A model generated the notes under the pieces. It worked only from the letters and a program-made list of their open reading frames with translations, was not told the DNA's origin and searched no databases. From CAISIP01 sp031367285 (GTDB taxonomy: Bacteria; Pseudomonadota; Gammaproteobacteria; Burkholderiales; Burkholderiaceae_C), in the NCBI GenBank assembly GCA_031367285.1, contig JANLPN010000490.1:1-31318 (forward strand): a stretch of DNA of 31,318 bases. Direction: 5' to 3'. The first letter of the stretch is position 1. Each line of letters starts with the position of its first letter. A program made the translations under genes and the position numbers. Shown here one piece after another: positions 23,993 through 31,318 of the stretch.

Positions 23993-24349
23993 ATGCAAAC
24001 CCTGCGCAACGCAAAAACACTGGCCAGTTTCGTGCTGGTCTGGTTTGCGTTGGCGATTGGTGCGGCCGTCGCCTCGCCCTTGGTGAAGCCGCAGGCGATG
24101 GAGTTGGTCTGTTCGGGCGCGGGGGTGATGAAGCTGCAGCCCAAGACCGATGATGGCAGCCCTTCCCTGGCCGGGCATACGCTGGATTGCCCCCTGTGTG
24201 TGTCCGTCAGCGCCCCACCGCCGGTGACCCGCCAGATCGTCGAGCCCTTCCAGCCACTTTCTTATGCGCTGGAGGGCCTGGCTTCGGCGCATATTGCCGC
24301 CCGAACCGCAGCTCCCCTGCCCGCGCGCGGGCCTCCCGCTTTCTCCTGA
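23993..24349 (+). CDS. DUF2946-family small membrane/secreted protein
   Basis: About 118 residues. One N-terminal hydrophobic stretch (LASFVLVWFALAIGAAVAS), then SPLVKPQAMELVCSGAG and the HTLDCPLC motif typical of DUF2946, whose Cys/His residues could bind a metal. In many proteobacteria this family sits beside copper-handling genes and TonB-dependent receptors, as here. ATG 23993 is chosen over ATG 23975 because the promoter-like GATAAT overlaps the region between them. First gene of the likely metal locus. Function not established. Confidence 0.75.
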   Translation: MQTLRNAKTLASFVLVWFALAIGAAVASPLVKPQAMELVCSGAGVMKLQPKTDDGSPSLAGHTLDCPLCVSVSAPPPVTRQIVEPFQPLSYALEGLASAHIAARTAAPLPARGPPAFS

Positions 24350-24422
24350 ACCGCCAACCTGGTGTGCCGAAAGCCCTTGCGAATGGGCCGATGGCTGGTT
24401 TGATTTTGTTCTGGAGATTTTC

Positions 24423-24962
24423 ATGCGTTTCATCCGTAGTGCCCTGGCCGTTGGCCTGTCTGTTCTTGCCGCCCCTTCTTTTGCCCATATCGTTCTTGCC
24501 GAGCCGGCCGCGCTCGCTAACACCAGTTACCGTGCCACACTGCGCGTGGGCCATGGTTGTGACGGCGCGGCCACCACGGCGCTGCGGGTCACCATCCCCG
24601 CCGGCATGCGCGGTGCCAAACCCATGCCCAAGGCGGGCTGGGTGCTGGCCATCAAAACCGGCAAACTCGACAAACCGTATGACGACCACGGCGAACAGAT
24701 TAGCGAGGGCGTGACCGAGATCAGCTGGACGGCAGCATCCAGGGACAACTGGTTGCCCGACGCCTGGTACGATGAATTTGTGCTGCGCGGCAGCTTGCAC
24801 GCAGAGGCTGGCTCCATGTGGTTCAAGGTGCTGCAGACCTGCTCGGTGGGCAGCACCAATTGGGCCGAAGTACCTGCCCCCGGCGCCTCAGCCGACAATT
24901 TGAAGTCCCCCGCCGCCTTGCTGGAAATCATTCCGTCCGACCATGTCGGCCACCAGCACTGA
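24423..24962 (+). CDS. YcnI-like DUF1775 periplasmic copper-binding protein
   Basis: A 179-residue exported protein. The signal peptide ends at ...APSFA, so the mature chain begins with H22, the N-terminal His used for Cu(II) by YcnI-type proteins. The core (LRVGHGCDGAATTALRVTIPAG, the MPKAGWVLAIKTGKL segment, WFKVLQTCSVGSTNWAEVP) is characteristic of DUF1775. It probably binds copper in the periplasm and works with the PCu(A)C chaperone encoded 17 bp downstream. There is no fused CopC/CopD part. ATG at 24423; the open frame upstream lacks similarity. Confidence 0.88.
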   Translation: MRFIRSALAVGLSVLAAPSFAHIVLAEPAALANTSYRATLRVGHGCDGAATTALRVTIPAGMRGAKPMPKAGWVLAIKTGKLDKPYDDHGEQISEGVTEISWTAASRDNWLPDAWYDEFVLRGSLHAEAGSMWFKVLQTCSVGSTNWAEVPAPGASADNLKSPAALLEIIPSDHVGHQH

Positions 24963-24979
24963 TCCCTGAAAGACCCACC

Positions 24980-25432
24980 ATGAAACTCAAAACCATTGTT
25001 GCCGGTGCCGCATTGCTCACCGGCTTTCTTGCATCCGTTGCTGCCCAGACCGTCGAAGTCAAGGACGCCTGGGTACGGGTGTCGGTGCAAGGCCAGCTGT
25101 CCACGGGCGCGTTCATGAAAATCACCGCCAGGGACAATATGAAACTGGTGTCGGTGTCCAGCCCGGTGGCCGGTGTGGCGCAGGTGCACGAGATGAAGAT
25201 GGAAGGCGACATCATGAAGATGCGCGCCGTAACGGGCGGCCTGGATCTGCCAGCAGGCAAAACCGTGGAGCTTTCTCCCGGTGGGTACCACGTGATGCTG
25301 ATGGATCTCAAGGCGGCCCTGCCCAAGGACAGTACCGTACCGATGACGCTGACTTTCAAGGATGCCAAGGGCGGGGAGAGCAAGCTTGAGCTCAAGCTGC
25401 CGGTAGCGCTGGCCGCCGCGCACAAGCATTGA
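24980..25432 (+). CDS. PCu(A)C-type periplasmic copper chaperone
   Basis: A 150-residue exported protein of the PCu(A)C (DUF461) family. After a signal peptide ending at about A22, the copper-binding set H70, M81, H104 and M106 (HEMKMEGDIMKM ... YHVMLM) follows the family pattern H(M)x10Mx~21HxM closely. A C-terminal AAAHKH tail adds possible metal ligands. Known members deliver Cu(I) to the CuA/CuB sites of cytochrome oxidase. It lies 17 bp after the YcnI-like gene, so the two are probably cotranscribed. Confidence 0.92.
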   Translation: MKLKTIVAGAALLTGFLASVAAQTVEVKDAWVRVSVQGQLSTGAFMKITARDNMKLVSVSSPVAGVAQVHEMKMEGDIMKMRAVTGGLDLPAGKTVELSPGGYHVMLMDLKAALPKDSTVPMTLTFKDAKGGESKLELKLPVALAAAHKH

Positions 25433-25511
25433 GCGGCAGTACCCGCTTGGTGGAAGACCATCCGGCGACCGGCTGCCTGCACAGACAACTGTCTCGGTGT
25501 GTGAATTGCGA

Positions 25512-25530
25512 TATATTCAAACTGGATATA
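25512..25530. promoter_or_regulatory. AT-rich 19-bp dyad, candidate metal-regulator operator
   Basis: TATATnCA-N3-TGnATATA, an imperfect inverted repeat with 7 of 9 matching positions per arm. It stands out in GC-rich surroundings, 12 bp before the ATG at 25543. Position fits an operator for the receptor genes (Zur/Fur-like or a copper regulator). No promoter elements were convincingly placed. Confidence 0.4.
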
Positions 25531-25542
25531 GCCCAAACCCGC

Positions 25543-25923
25543 ATGAACCGCCCGGCAAAACAACGACCTATTGCAGGCCTGCTGGCCTGGCTGGTCGCTG
25601 CCATGCTGCTAGCCCAGGCGCTGGGCCTGATGCATGGCATCGTACATGCCCCGCATGCTGGCGCTCTGCACCAGTCCGTTGCGGGTGGCCAGCTCGACGG
25701 CGAGCTCGCGCAGGGGTGGGTGGCGCGCCTGTTCGCCGCCCACGATGATGATTCCGCCTGCCGACTGTACGACCAGACCAGCCATGGCGATTGCGCGCCG
25801 GCAGTGGGCGCACTGCCTTTGCCGGTGCTGCTTGCTCCGGATTTCTTTGCCATATTCGAGGCTCTGGCGCCTTCGCTTCCTGCCGCGCTGATTCAAGCGC
25901 GCGGCCCTCCTCCGGTTCGCTGA
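25543..25923 (+). CDS. Small hypothetical membrane/secreted protein before the TonB receptor
   Basis: About 126 residues. An N-terminal hydrophobic segment (IAGLLAWLVAAMLLAQALGL) is followed by a His cluster (H31, H35, H38 in MHGIVHAPHAG) and a region with two Cys (CRLYDQTSHGDC). The C-terminal ~35 residues are again hydrophobic and Pro-rich. Similar small proteins, often labelled DUF2946-like, precede ZnuD-type receptors; metal binding is plausible but unproven. ATG 25543 is chosen because the AT-rich dyad just upstream looks regulatory; the frame is open further back to 25429 without similarity. Ends 78 bp before the receptor gene. Confidence 0.6.
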   Translation: MNRPAKQRPIAGLLAWLVAAMLLAQALGLMHGIVHAPHAGALHQSVAGGQLDGELAQGWVARLFAAHDDDSACRLYDQTSHGDCAPAVGALPLPVLLAPDFFAIFEALAPSLPAALIQARGPPPVR

Positions 25924-26001
25924 ATCCCCCGTTAGACCCGTGCCCACGACGGCTTTTTGAAGCCGGCGTGGGGCTTGGCCTTCTCGATTCAACGAACCTT
26001 C

Positions 26002-28137
26002 ATGAAAAACACATTTGCCTCCGCGGCGCCCGGCGTCGCCCTGTTCACGCCCCATCGAATTACCTTGGCCACCCTGGCCTTCCTGGCCGGTGCCAATGCA
26101 ATAGCGCAAACCAGCGCGGCTTCCGCATCGCCCGCAACGCTGCCGGTGGTCACGGTCACCGGCAACCCCCTGGGCGCGACGGATGTAATCGCCCCGGCAG
26201 CCGCCTATTCCGGCGCCGGCCTGTTGCTGCGCTCCAGCAGCACGCTGGGTGAAACGCTGGACGGAACGCCGGGCGTCAGCAGCACCTACTTTGGCCCCAA
26301 TTCCAGCCGCCCCATCATCCGCGGCCTGGACGGCGACCGCATCCGCATCCTGCAAAACAGCGGAGCAAGCGTCGATGCGTCGGGCCTGAGTTACGACCAC
26401 GCGGTGCCATCCGATCCGATCGCCGTGGAGCGCATCGAGGTACTGCGCGGGCCTGGCGCGCTGCTGTATGGCGGCAGCGCCGTGGGCGGGGTGGTCAATG
26501 TGATCGACAACCGTATCCCGCGCGAAGCGCTGTTTGACGCCCAAGGAGGTATCACGGGCCGGGCCGACCTGGGCCTGACCACCGGCAATTCAGAAAAAAG
26601 CGGGGCCTTGCTGCTGGAGTCAGGAACCGACCGCTATGCGCTGCATGTGGATGTTTTCAACCGCGACAGCAAGGATGTGTCGGTGCCGATTTCGCTGGCG
26701 TGTACCAAGCCCGGTTCGCCGGCCTTCACGGACAAGATTTGCAACTCGGCGGCGCTAACCCATGGCGGCGCCGTTGGTGGCTCGGTGTTTTTCGATAGCG
26801 GCTACCTCGGTGCCTCCGCCAGCACCTTCCGCTCCAACTACGGCACCGTGGCGGAGGACGACGTGCTGATTGGCATGAGGTCCGACCGTTACGCCCTCGA
26901 GGGCGAAGTTCGCGGTTTGGCCGGCCCGCTGCAAAGCGTCAAGGGCCAGTTCAGCCGCAGCGACTATGCGCACACCGAGTTCGCGGCCGGCGTGGCTGGC
27001 ACGGTGTTCAAGAACGCGGGTAACGACCTGCGGCTGGAGGCGCGCCACGCCAAACTCGGCTTGCTCGAAGGCGTGATCGGTATCCAGGCCGAAAACACCC
27101 GCTTCTCGGCCGATGGCGACGAGGCCTTCGCGCCGTACAGCCATACCCGCCAAAGCGCCGTGTTTGCGTATGAGGAGTTACCAGCAAGCTGGGGTAAATT
27201 CAGCTTCGGCGCACGCAAGGAATCGGTCCAGGTCGAGTCCTTCGGCAACCCGCTGGTGGCCAGGTTTGCGCCGGCCAGGCGCAGCTTCGGTCCCGGCAGT
27301 TATGCGCTGGGCGCTTTGTGGAACCTGGCGCCGGCCTGGCAGCTTACCTCCAATCTTTCCTACAGCGAACGCGCGCCCAAGGACTATGAATTGTTTGCCG
27401 ATGGCCCGCATGTTGCCACCCACACCTACGAGGTGGGCAACGCCAACTTCTCCAAGGAGCAATCCACCAACCTGGACATCGGCGCCAAGTGGAAAAGCGG
27501 CGCCAACAGCTTCAACGTAGGTGCATTTGTAAACCACTTCAAAAACTATATTGCACTGGAAGCGTCGGGGCTGAGCCGTGATGCGCAAGGCAATGGAGCC
27601 GGCATCGGTGTTACGGATGACGGCACCGGTCACTCCGTCGAGTCTGGCGGCACGTCCGAGATCCTGCCCGAGTTCGCCTACACCCAGGTCCGTGCGCGTT
27701 TTACCGGTTTGGAGGCCAGTGGCAATGTGCGGCTGATCGAAAGCGCGCAGACACTTGACCTGGAGTTGCGCGGCGACCTGGTGCGTGCGACGAACCTCAC
27801 CACCGGCCAATATCTGCCGCGTATCGCCCCGGCACGCGTGGGCGCCACGCTGGTGTGGGGCCAGGGACCCTGGGGTGCGCGTTTGGGCTTCACCCATGCG
27901 ACGGCTCAGGACAAGGTGCCAGCCGGCGACCGCGCAACTGGGTCTTACACCATGTTCAACGCAGCGCTCACCTACCAGCAAAAAGCCGGGCCGGCCAAGC
28001 TGCTGTGGTATGCGCGCTTGGACAACCTGGGCAATGCACTGGCCTATTCCGCGAGCTCCGTGTTGACCCAGACCGTGCCGGGCAAGGCGCCACTGCCGGG
28101 CAGAAGCTTCAAGCTCGGTTTGCAAGCCAGCTTTTAA
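26002..28137 (+). CDS. ZnuD-like TonB-dependent outer-membrane receptor
   Basis: A 711-residue receptor. A signal peptide (ending about ...ANAIAQ) is followed by a TonB-box-like VVTVTG and a plug domain with RPIIRGLDGDRIRIL, ASGLSYDHAVPSDPIAVERIEVLRGPGALLYGGSAVGGVVN, all strongly ZnuD-like. The remainder is a beta-barrel ending in the C-terminal Phe (LGLQASF). C234 and C247 form a probable disulfide-closed loop in an extracellular or plug-proximal segment. ZnuD imports zinc in Neisseria; the copper genes upstream raise the alternative of copper. The start is the ATG at 26002; the open frame extends 15 codons upstream. Confidence 0.9.
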   Translation: MKNTFASAAPGVALFTPHRITLATLAFLAGANAIAQTSAASASPATLPVVTVTGNPLGATDVIAPAAAYSGAGLLLRSSSTLGETLDGTPGVSSTYFGPNSSRPIIRGLDGDRIRILQNSGASVDASGLSYDHAVPSDPIAVERIEVLRGPGALLYGGSAVGGVVNVIDNRIPREALFDAQGGITGRADLGLTTGNSEKSGALLLESGTDRYALHVDVFNRDSKDVSVPISLACTKPGSPAFTDKICNSAALTHGGAVGGSVFFDSGYLGASASTFRSNYGTVAEDDVLIGMRSDRYALEGEVRGLAGPLQSVKGQFSRSDYAHTEFAAGVAGTVFKNAGNDLRLEARHAKLGLLEGVIGIQAENTRFSADGDEAFAPYSHTRQSAVFAYEELPASWGKFSFGARKESVQVESFGNPLVARFAPARRSFGPGSYALGALWNLAPAWQLTSNLSYSERAPKDYELFADGPHVATHTYEVGNANFSKEQSTNLDIGAKWKSGANSFNVGAFVNHFKNYIALEASGLSRDAQGNGAGIGVTDDGTGHSVESGGTSEILPEFAYTQVRARFTGLEASGNVRLIESAQTLDLELRGDLVRATNLTTGQYLPRIAPARVGATLVWGQGPWGARLGFTHATAQDKVPAGDRATGSYTMFNAALTYQQKAGPAKLLWYARLDNLGNALAYSASSVLTQTVPGKAPLPGRSFKLGLQASF

Positions 28138-28261
28138 ACCCGCTTTCGTTTTTTGGGGCTGCCAATGAAATCTTTCTTACGCAGGATATTGGGGTAAGCT
28201 GTTGTCCGCACAGCCCCATCTTTGGAGGATCCATGGACTCCCAAGCCCACGTCAGTTCGCT

Positions 28262-28293
28262 GCCCCCCCGTGGGGGCCTGCCTCCTTGGAGGC
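28262..28293. repeat. Two tandem perfect hairpins upstream of the PhaM-like gene
   Basis: GCCCCC-N4-GGGGGC (28262-28277) and GCCTCC-TT-GGAGGC (28280-28293), separated by 2 bp. They lie 22 bp before the ATG, with the CAGGAGA ribosome-binding site between. Could be a dispersed intergenic element or an attenuator; no T-run follows. Confidence 0.55.
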
Positions 28294-28314
28294 GGCTCTT
28301 CAGGAGACATAGAC

Positions 28315-29004
28315 ATGAGTGATTCGGACAACACCGGTTTCGGCAAATTCGTCCCGGGTTTTGATTTTCTTCAGAACCTGGCCAAAGGCGCTTCCCAAAC
28401 TATCCCGCAGATGCCCAACTTGGCCAACTGGGTGTCGCCCTCGCTCAACGTCGAGGAGCTGGAAAAACGCATCGATGAACTCAAGGCAGTGCATTTCTGG
28501 CTGGAGCAGAACTCGCGCGCGCTGGGCGCCACGATACAGGCGCTGGAGGTGCAGAAGATGACGCTGGCCGCGCTCAAGGGCATGAACTTCAACCTGGGTG
28601 ACGTGGCCAATGCCTTCAAGCTCAAGGCGGCAGACACGGTGGCTTCCAGCGTCCAGCGCGTGACCGAAAAAGCGGCGAGCACGGCCAGGACACTGTCGGA
28701 CGCGGCTTCCACGATGGGCAACGCGGCCAAGGCCGCAACCAAACCGGGCAAACCCGCCAGCGGCATTGCCGGCCTCGTGGATCCGCTACAGCTATGGGGG
28801 TCGCTCACGCAGCAGTTCCAGCAGATTGCGGCCAGCGCCATGAAGGACGCCTCCCGGAACACGGCCATCGACGCCACCAAAAACATGGCGGCCGGTTTTG
28901 CCAAGGAAGCGGTCAAGGCCGGCAAGAAGTTTGCGGCTGGTGGCTCCGCGACCAAGCCCGCGACCAAGAAGGCCACGCGCAAGACACCAGCCCGCAAATC
29001 CTGA
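28315..29004 (+). CDS. phaM: PhaM-like polyhydroxyalkanoate granule-associated protein
   Basis: A 229-residue protein. The N-terminal LNVEELEKRIDELKAVHFWLEQNSRALGATIQALEVQKMTLAALKG core is the PhaM domain that binds and activates PHA synthase. The middle is Ala/Thr-rich and helical. The C-terminus is a Lys/Ala/Pro tail (KPATKKATRKTPARKS), like the histone-type tail by which PhaM of Ralstonia attaches granules to the nucleoid. This makes the host a probable PHB producer. ATG at 28315 is chosen for its CAGGAG site 6-7 nt upstream; the frame extends to 28222 without similarity. Confidence 0.87.
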   Translation: MSDSDNTGFGKFVPGFDFLQNLAKGASQTIPQMPNLANWVSPSLNVEELEKRIDELKAVHFWLEQNSRALGATIQALEVQKMTLAALKGMNFNLGDVANAFKLKAADTVASSVQRVTEKAASTARTLSDAASTMGNAAKAATKPGKPASGIAGLVDPLQLWGSLTQQFQQIAASAMKDASRNTAIDATKNMAAGFAKEAVKAGKKFAAGGSATKPATKKATRKTPARKS

Positions 29005-29068
29005 GCGCCGCGGCAGGCTTCGCAGGCGCCCGGCTTGTTGCGGAGCACAACCTCTCTCACCTCCTTCC

Positions 29069-30337
29069 ATGAAACTTTTTCCGTACGGCCACGCAAGCCA
29101 TCCGCAATGGATCATGGCGGCCGGTCTGGTGCTGGCGCAACTGCGTGCCCAGATGGCCTTGCATGGCTACGCCACTGCGCCGACGCTAGCCCTGCTGTAT
29201 GTGACCGACCATTACGCCGAGGCCGCGCAGGAAATCCTGGACCACCTGAGCGCCGAGTTGCCCGGCATTACCGACTGGTCGGGCACGGTCGGCATCGGCC
29301 TGGCGTCCAACAACGTGGAGTATTTCGACGAGCCGGCCATGGCTGTGATGCTGTGCGAATTGCCCAGCGACCAGTACCGCGTGTTCTCGGGCGTGGCGCC
29401 GCTGAACCTGGGTTTCGAGGCCCATACCGCCCTGGTGCACGCGGACGGCGGCACGCAGGATCTGACCGAGCTGGTGCAGGAGATGGCCGCGCGCACGGCT
29501 ACCGGCTACCTGTTTGGCGGGCTGTCGGCCAGCCGGACCCGATCGGTGCAATTTGCCATGGGTGGCGATGGCAATATACGCGGTCAGGGCGCGGCACGTG
29601 GTGTGTTCAGCGGCGGTTTGAGCGGTGTCGCTTTTGGCGCGGGCGTGAACCTGGTGTCACGTGTCACCCAGGGCTGCCAGCCGGTGTCCAGGTTGCGCCG
29701 CATCACCGGGGCCGACAAAAACGTGGTGACGGAAATCGACGGTGAGCCGGCGCTCGACGTATTGCTGCGCGATCTGAACGTGTCGCTGGACAAACCGCAT
29801 GAAGCACTGGCCGCGATCCGCGCCACGCTGGCCGGCCTGGTGCGCAACTCCGACGCGGACGGCTCCAGCGCGGTCGGCCGCACCGGCAACTTTGGCAGTG
29901 ATGTGATTGTGCGCCACATCATCGGCCTGGACCCCGGCCGGCGCGGTGTGGCGGTTGCCGACACGGTCGAGGTGGGCATGCAGCTCGCGTTTTGCCAGCG
30001 CGACGTGCAAGCCGCCAAGGCCGACCTGGTACGTGTGTGCGCCGAAATCCGCGAAGAACTGGAGCCTCTGGAGCTGACTGTGGAGACCGCGTCGGCGCTG
30101 GCCGCGTCGCAAGCCGATTCGTCGCCGCATCCGGCGCGGCGCATCGCTGGCGCCATCTATGTGAGTTGCTCCGGTCGCGGCGGCCCGCATTTTGGCGGGC
30201 CCAGCGCGGAGCTGCAGATCGTGCGCCGGGCCTTGGGGGACGTGCCGCTGGTGGGCTTTTTTGCCGGCGGCGAGATTGCGCGCCACCACCTGTACGGCTA
30301 CACCGGTGTGTTGACCGTGTTTACGGCGCCGGATTGA
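29069..30337 (+). CDS. FIST-domain sensory protein
   Basis: A 422-residue protein made of FIST_N (about residues 35-235; GYLFGGLSASRTRS) and FIST_C (about 250-400; the end VSCSGRGGPHFGGPSAELQIV, PLVGFFAGGEIA and YGYTGVLTVF are characteristic). FIST domains are thought to bind small ligands such as amino acids. No histidine-kinase, GGDEF or other output domain is attached, so it would have to work with a partner. ATG at 29069 follows a weak site; the frame is open farther upstream over the PhaM gene. 64 bp after PhaM, possibly cotranscribed. Confidence 0.88.
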   Translation: MKLFPYGHASHPQWIMAAGLVLAQLRAQMALHGYATAPTLALLYVTDHYAEAAQEILDHLSAELPGITDWSGTVGIGLASNNVEYFDEPAMAVMLCELPSDQYRVFSGVAPLNLGFEAHTALVHADGGTQDLTELVQEMAARTATGYLFGGLSASRTRSVQFAMGGDGNIRGQGAARGVFSGGLSGVAFGAGVNLVSRVTQGCQPVSRLRRITGADKNVVTEIDGEPALDVLLRDLNVSLDKPHEALAAIRATLAGLVRNSDADGSSAVGRTGNFGSDVIVRHIIGLDPGRRGVAVADTVEVGMQLAFCQRDVQAAKADLVRVCAEIREELEPLELTVETASALAASQADSSPHPARRIAGAIYVSCSGRGGPHFGGPSAELQIVRRALGDVPLVGFFAGGEIARHHLYGYTGVLTVFTAPD

Positions 30338-30365
30338 TCCGTAACAAGACGCCTCGCCAACCACA

Positions 30366-31318
30366 ATGCTTGAGCGCGCCCGAGACCCGGTCAGCCAATT
30401 GCCGAAACACCGCTATGTGTTTCTGACCCTGCCTAACTACACCATGATTGCGCTGGCCAGCGCCGTGGACGCGTTGCGCGGCGCCAATCTGGTCACCAAA
30501 CGCGATGTTTACGAGTGGTCGCTGGCCACACTGGACGGCAAACCGGCGATTGCCAGCAACGGCCTGTCCATGGCGCCCACGGTGGCGCTGGACCATATCG
30601 GACCGGCGAACATTGTTTTTGTGGTGGGCGGCGTGCAGGTGGAGCAGGCCGTAACGCCGGCTCTGCTGGGAGCCTTGCGCCGCCTGGCCCAGAGGCATGT
30701 GCCACTGGGCTCCCTGTGCACCGGCGGCTACGCGCTGGCCAAGGCCGGCCTGCTGGACAAATACAAGGCGGTCATCCATTGGGAAAACATGTCGGCGATG
30801 CGCGAGGAATTTCCGCGCGTGATCTTTTCCGACCAGCTGTTCGTGATCGACCGCGACCGCTATACCTGCACCGGTGGTGTGGCGCCGCTCGATTTGATGC
30901 TGCACATCATCAAGGAGCACCAGGGCCGCGACATCGCACCGCTGATCTCCGAGCAGTTCATCCTGGACCGCATCCGCAACACCCATGACCGCCAGCACAT
31001 ACCGCTGCAGGCACGTGTGGGCCTCTTTCACGAAAACCTGATCGAAGCCGCCGCGCTGATGGAGGCCAACATCGAGGAGCCGCTGTCGCTGGACGAGATC
31101 GCCGCGCTGGTGGGCGTGTCACGGCGCCAGATCGAACGCCTGTTCAAGCGCTACGTGGGGCAGGTGCCCACCAAGTACTACCTCGACATGCGGCTGCGCC
31201 GCGCCCGCGAGCTGCTGCTGCAGACCGCCATGTCCATCATGGAGATAGCCGTGGCCTGCGGCTTCCAGTCGCCGCCGCATTTCTCCAAGTGTTACCGCAA
31301 CCTGTTCGGGCATACGCC
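30366..31318 (+). CDS. GlxA-family AraC-type transcriptional regulator (3' end outside the window)
   Basis: At least 317 residues, open to the window edge. The N-terminal DJ-1/PfpI-like (glutamine amidotransferase class I-like) domain runs to about residue 190, with LGSLCTGGYALAKAGLLDKYKAVIHWE, as in GbdR/CdhR/ArgR-type regulators of quaternary amine or arginine catabolism. The C-terminal AraC domain has both helix-turn-helix units (LSLDEIAALVGVSRRQIERLFKRY and IMEIAVACGFQSPPHFSKCYRNLFG). Only the last few residues are missing. It starts 28 bp after the FIST gene. The regulated genes are probably beyond the window. Confidence 0.92.
   Translation, partial: MLERARDPVSQLPKHRYVFLTLPNYTMIALASAVDALRGANLVTKRDVYEWSLATLDGKPAIASNGLSMAPTVALDHIGPANIVFVVGGVQVEQAVTPALLGALRRLAQRHVPLGSLCTGGYALAKAGLLDKYKAVIHWENMSAMREEFPRVIFSDQLFVIDRDRYTCTGGVAPLDLMLHIIKEHQGRDIAPLISEQFILDRIRNTHDRQHIPLQARVGLFHENLIEAAALMEANIEEPLSLDEIAALVGVSRRQIERLFKRYVGQVPTKYYLDMRLRRARELLLQTAMSIMEIAVACGFQSPPHFSKCYRNLFGHT

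Noticed and set aside
28155..28217. GGGGCTG ... CAGCCCC inverted repeat downstream of the TonB receptor
   Set aside because: Seven-bp arms about 50 nt apart with no T-run; too weak for a terminator and likely chance.
1..31318. CRISPR array, tRNA/rRNA genes, insertion sequences or prophage
   Set aside because: No spaced direct repeats, cloverleaf-like sequences, transposase or phage proteins were recognised on either strand.

Overview
The window looks like a chromosomal segment from a GC-rich betaproteobacterium, most likely Burkholderiales/Comamonadaceae. This is inferred from a PhaM-type PHA granule protein, a DUF3567 protein, gene style and intergenic elements that resemble comamonad repeats. 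No rRNA, tRNA, CRISPR array, transposase or phage gene was seen.

Region 1 (1-4034) is the end of a branched-chain amino-acid type (HAAT) ABC importer: LivG end, LivF, LivH, LivM, packed with start/stop overlaps. A class V PLP aminotransferase-fold enzyme follows.

Region 2 (about 4127-15113) is a long same-strand catabolic cluster behind a strong sigma-70-like promoter embedded in perfect inverted repeats. Order: Rieske ferredoxin, SDR, cupin, alpha/beta hydrolase, IclR regulator, TPP-dependent enzyme, L-aspartate-dehydrogenase-like enzyme, aldehyde dehydrogenase, two-domain VOC (extradiol-like) protein, a small recombinase-HTH-like protein, Rieske oxygenase alpha subunit, and an atypical SDR. 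The family set suggests uptake and oxidative breakdown of an aromatic, perhaps nitrogen-bearing, carboxylate or amino acid. The substrate cannot be read from sequence. The central trio (AspDH-like, TPP enzyme, ALDH) could form an amino acid to 2-oxo acid to aldehyde to acid module. No electron-transfer reductase for the Rieske system is present. The cluster ends with the C-terminal remnant of a 2OG-Fe(II) oxygenase.

Region 3 (15489-20357) holds housekeeping or unassigned genes: a SAM methyltransferase, a ChaN-like lipoprotein, a DUF3567 protein, a DUF3108 protein divergent from a fumarylacetoacetate-hydrolase family enzyme, and a MarC-family membrane protein.

Region 4 (20523-22404) looks like a small accessory patch: a VapBC toxin-antitoxin pair and a less GC-rich serine beta-lactamase-fold hydrolase. 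Region 5 (22571-23914) is a DctA C4-dicarboxylate carrier.

Region 6 (23993-28137) is a metal, probably copper, handling locus: a DUF2946 protein, YcnI-like DUF1775, PCu(A)C chaperone, a small His-containing membrane/secreted protein, and a ZnuD-like TonB-dependent receptor. Region 7 (28262-31318) has tandem hairpins, a PhaM-like protein, a FIST-domain sensor and the start of a GlxA/AraC-type regulator that runs off the window.

Three genes (15489, 18767, 23993) have a -10-like hexamer exactly 6 nt before the ATG, which suggests leaderless transcripts.
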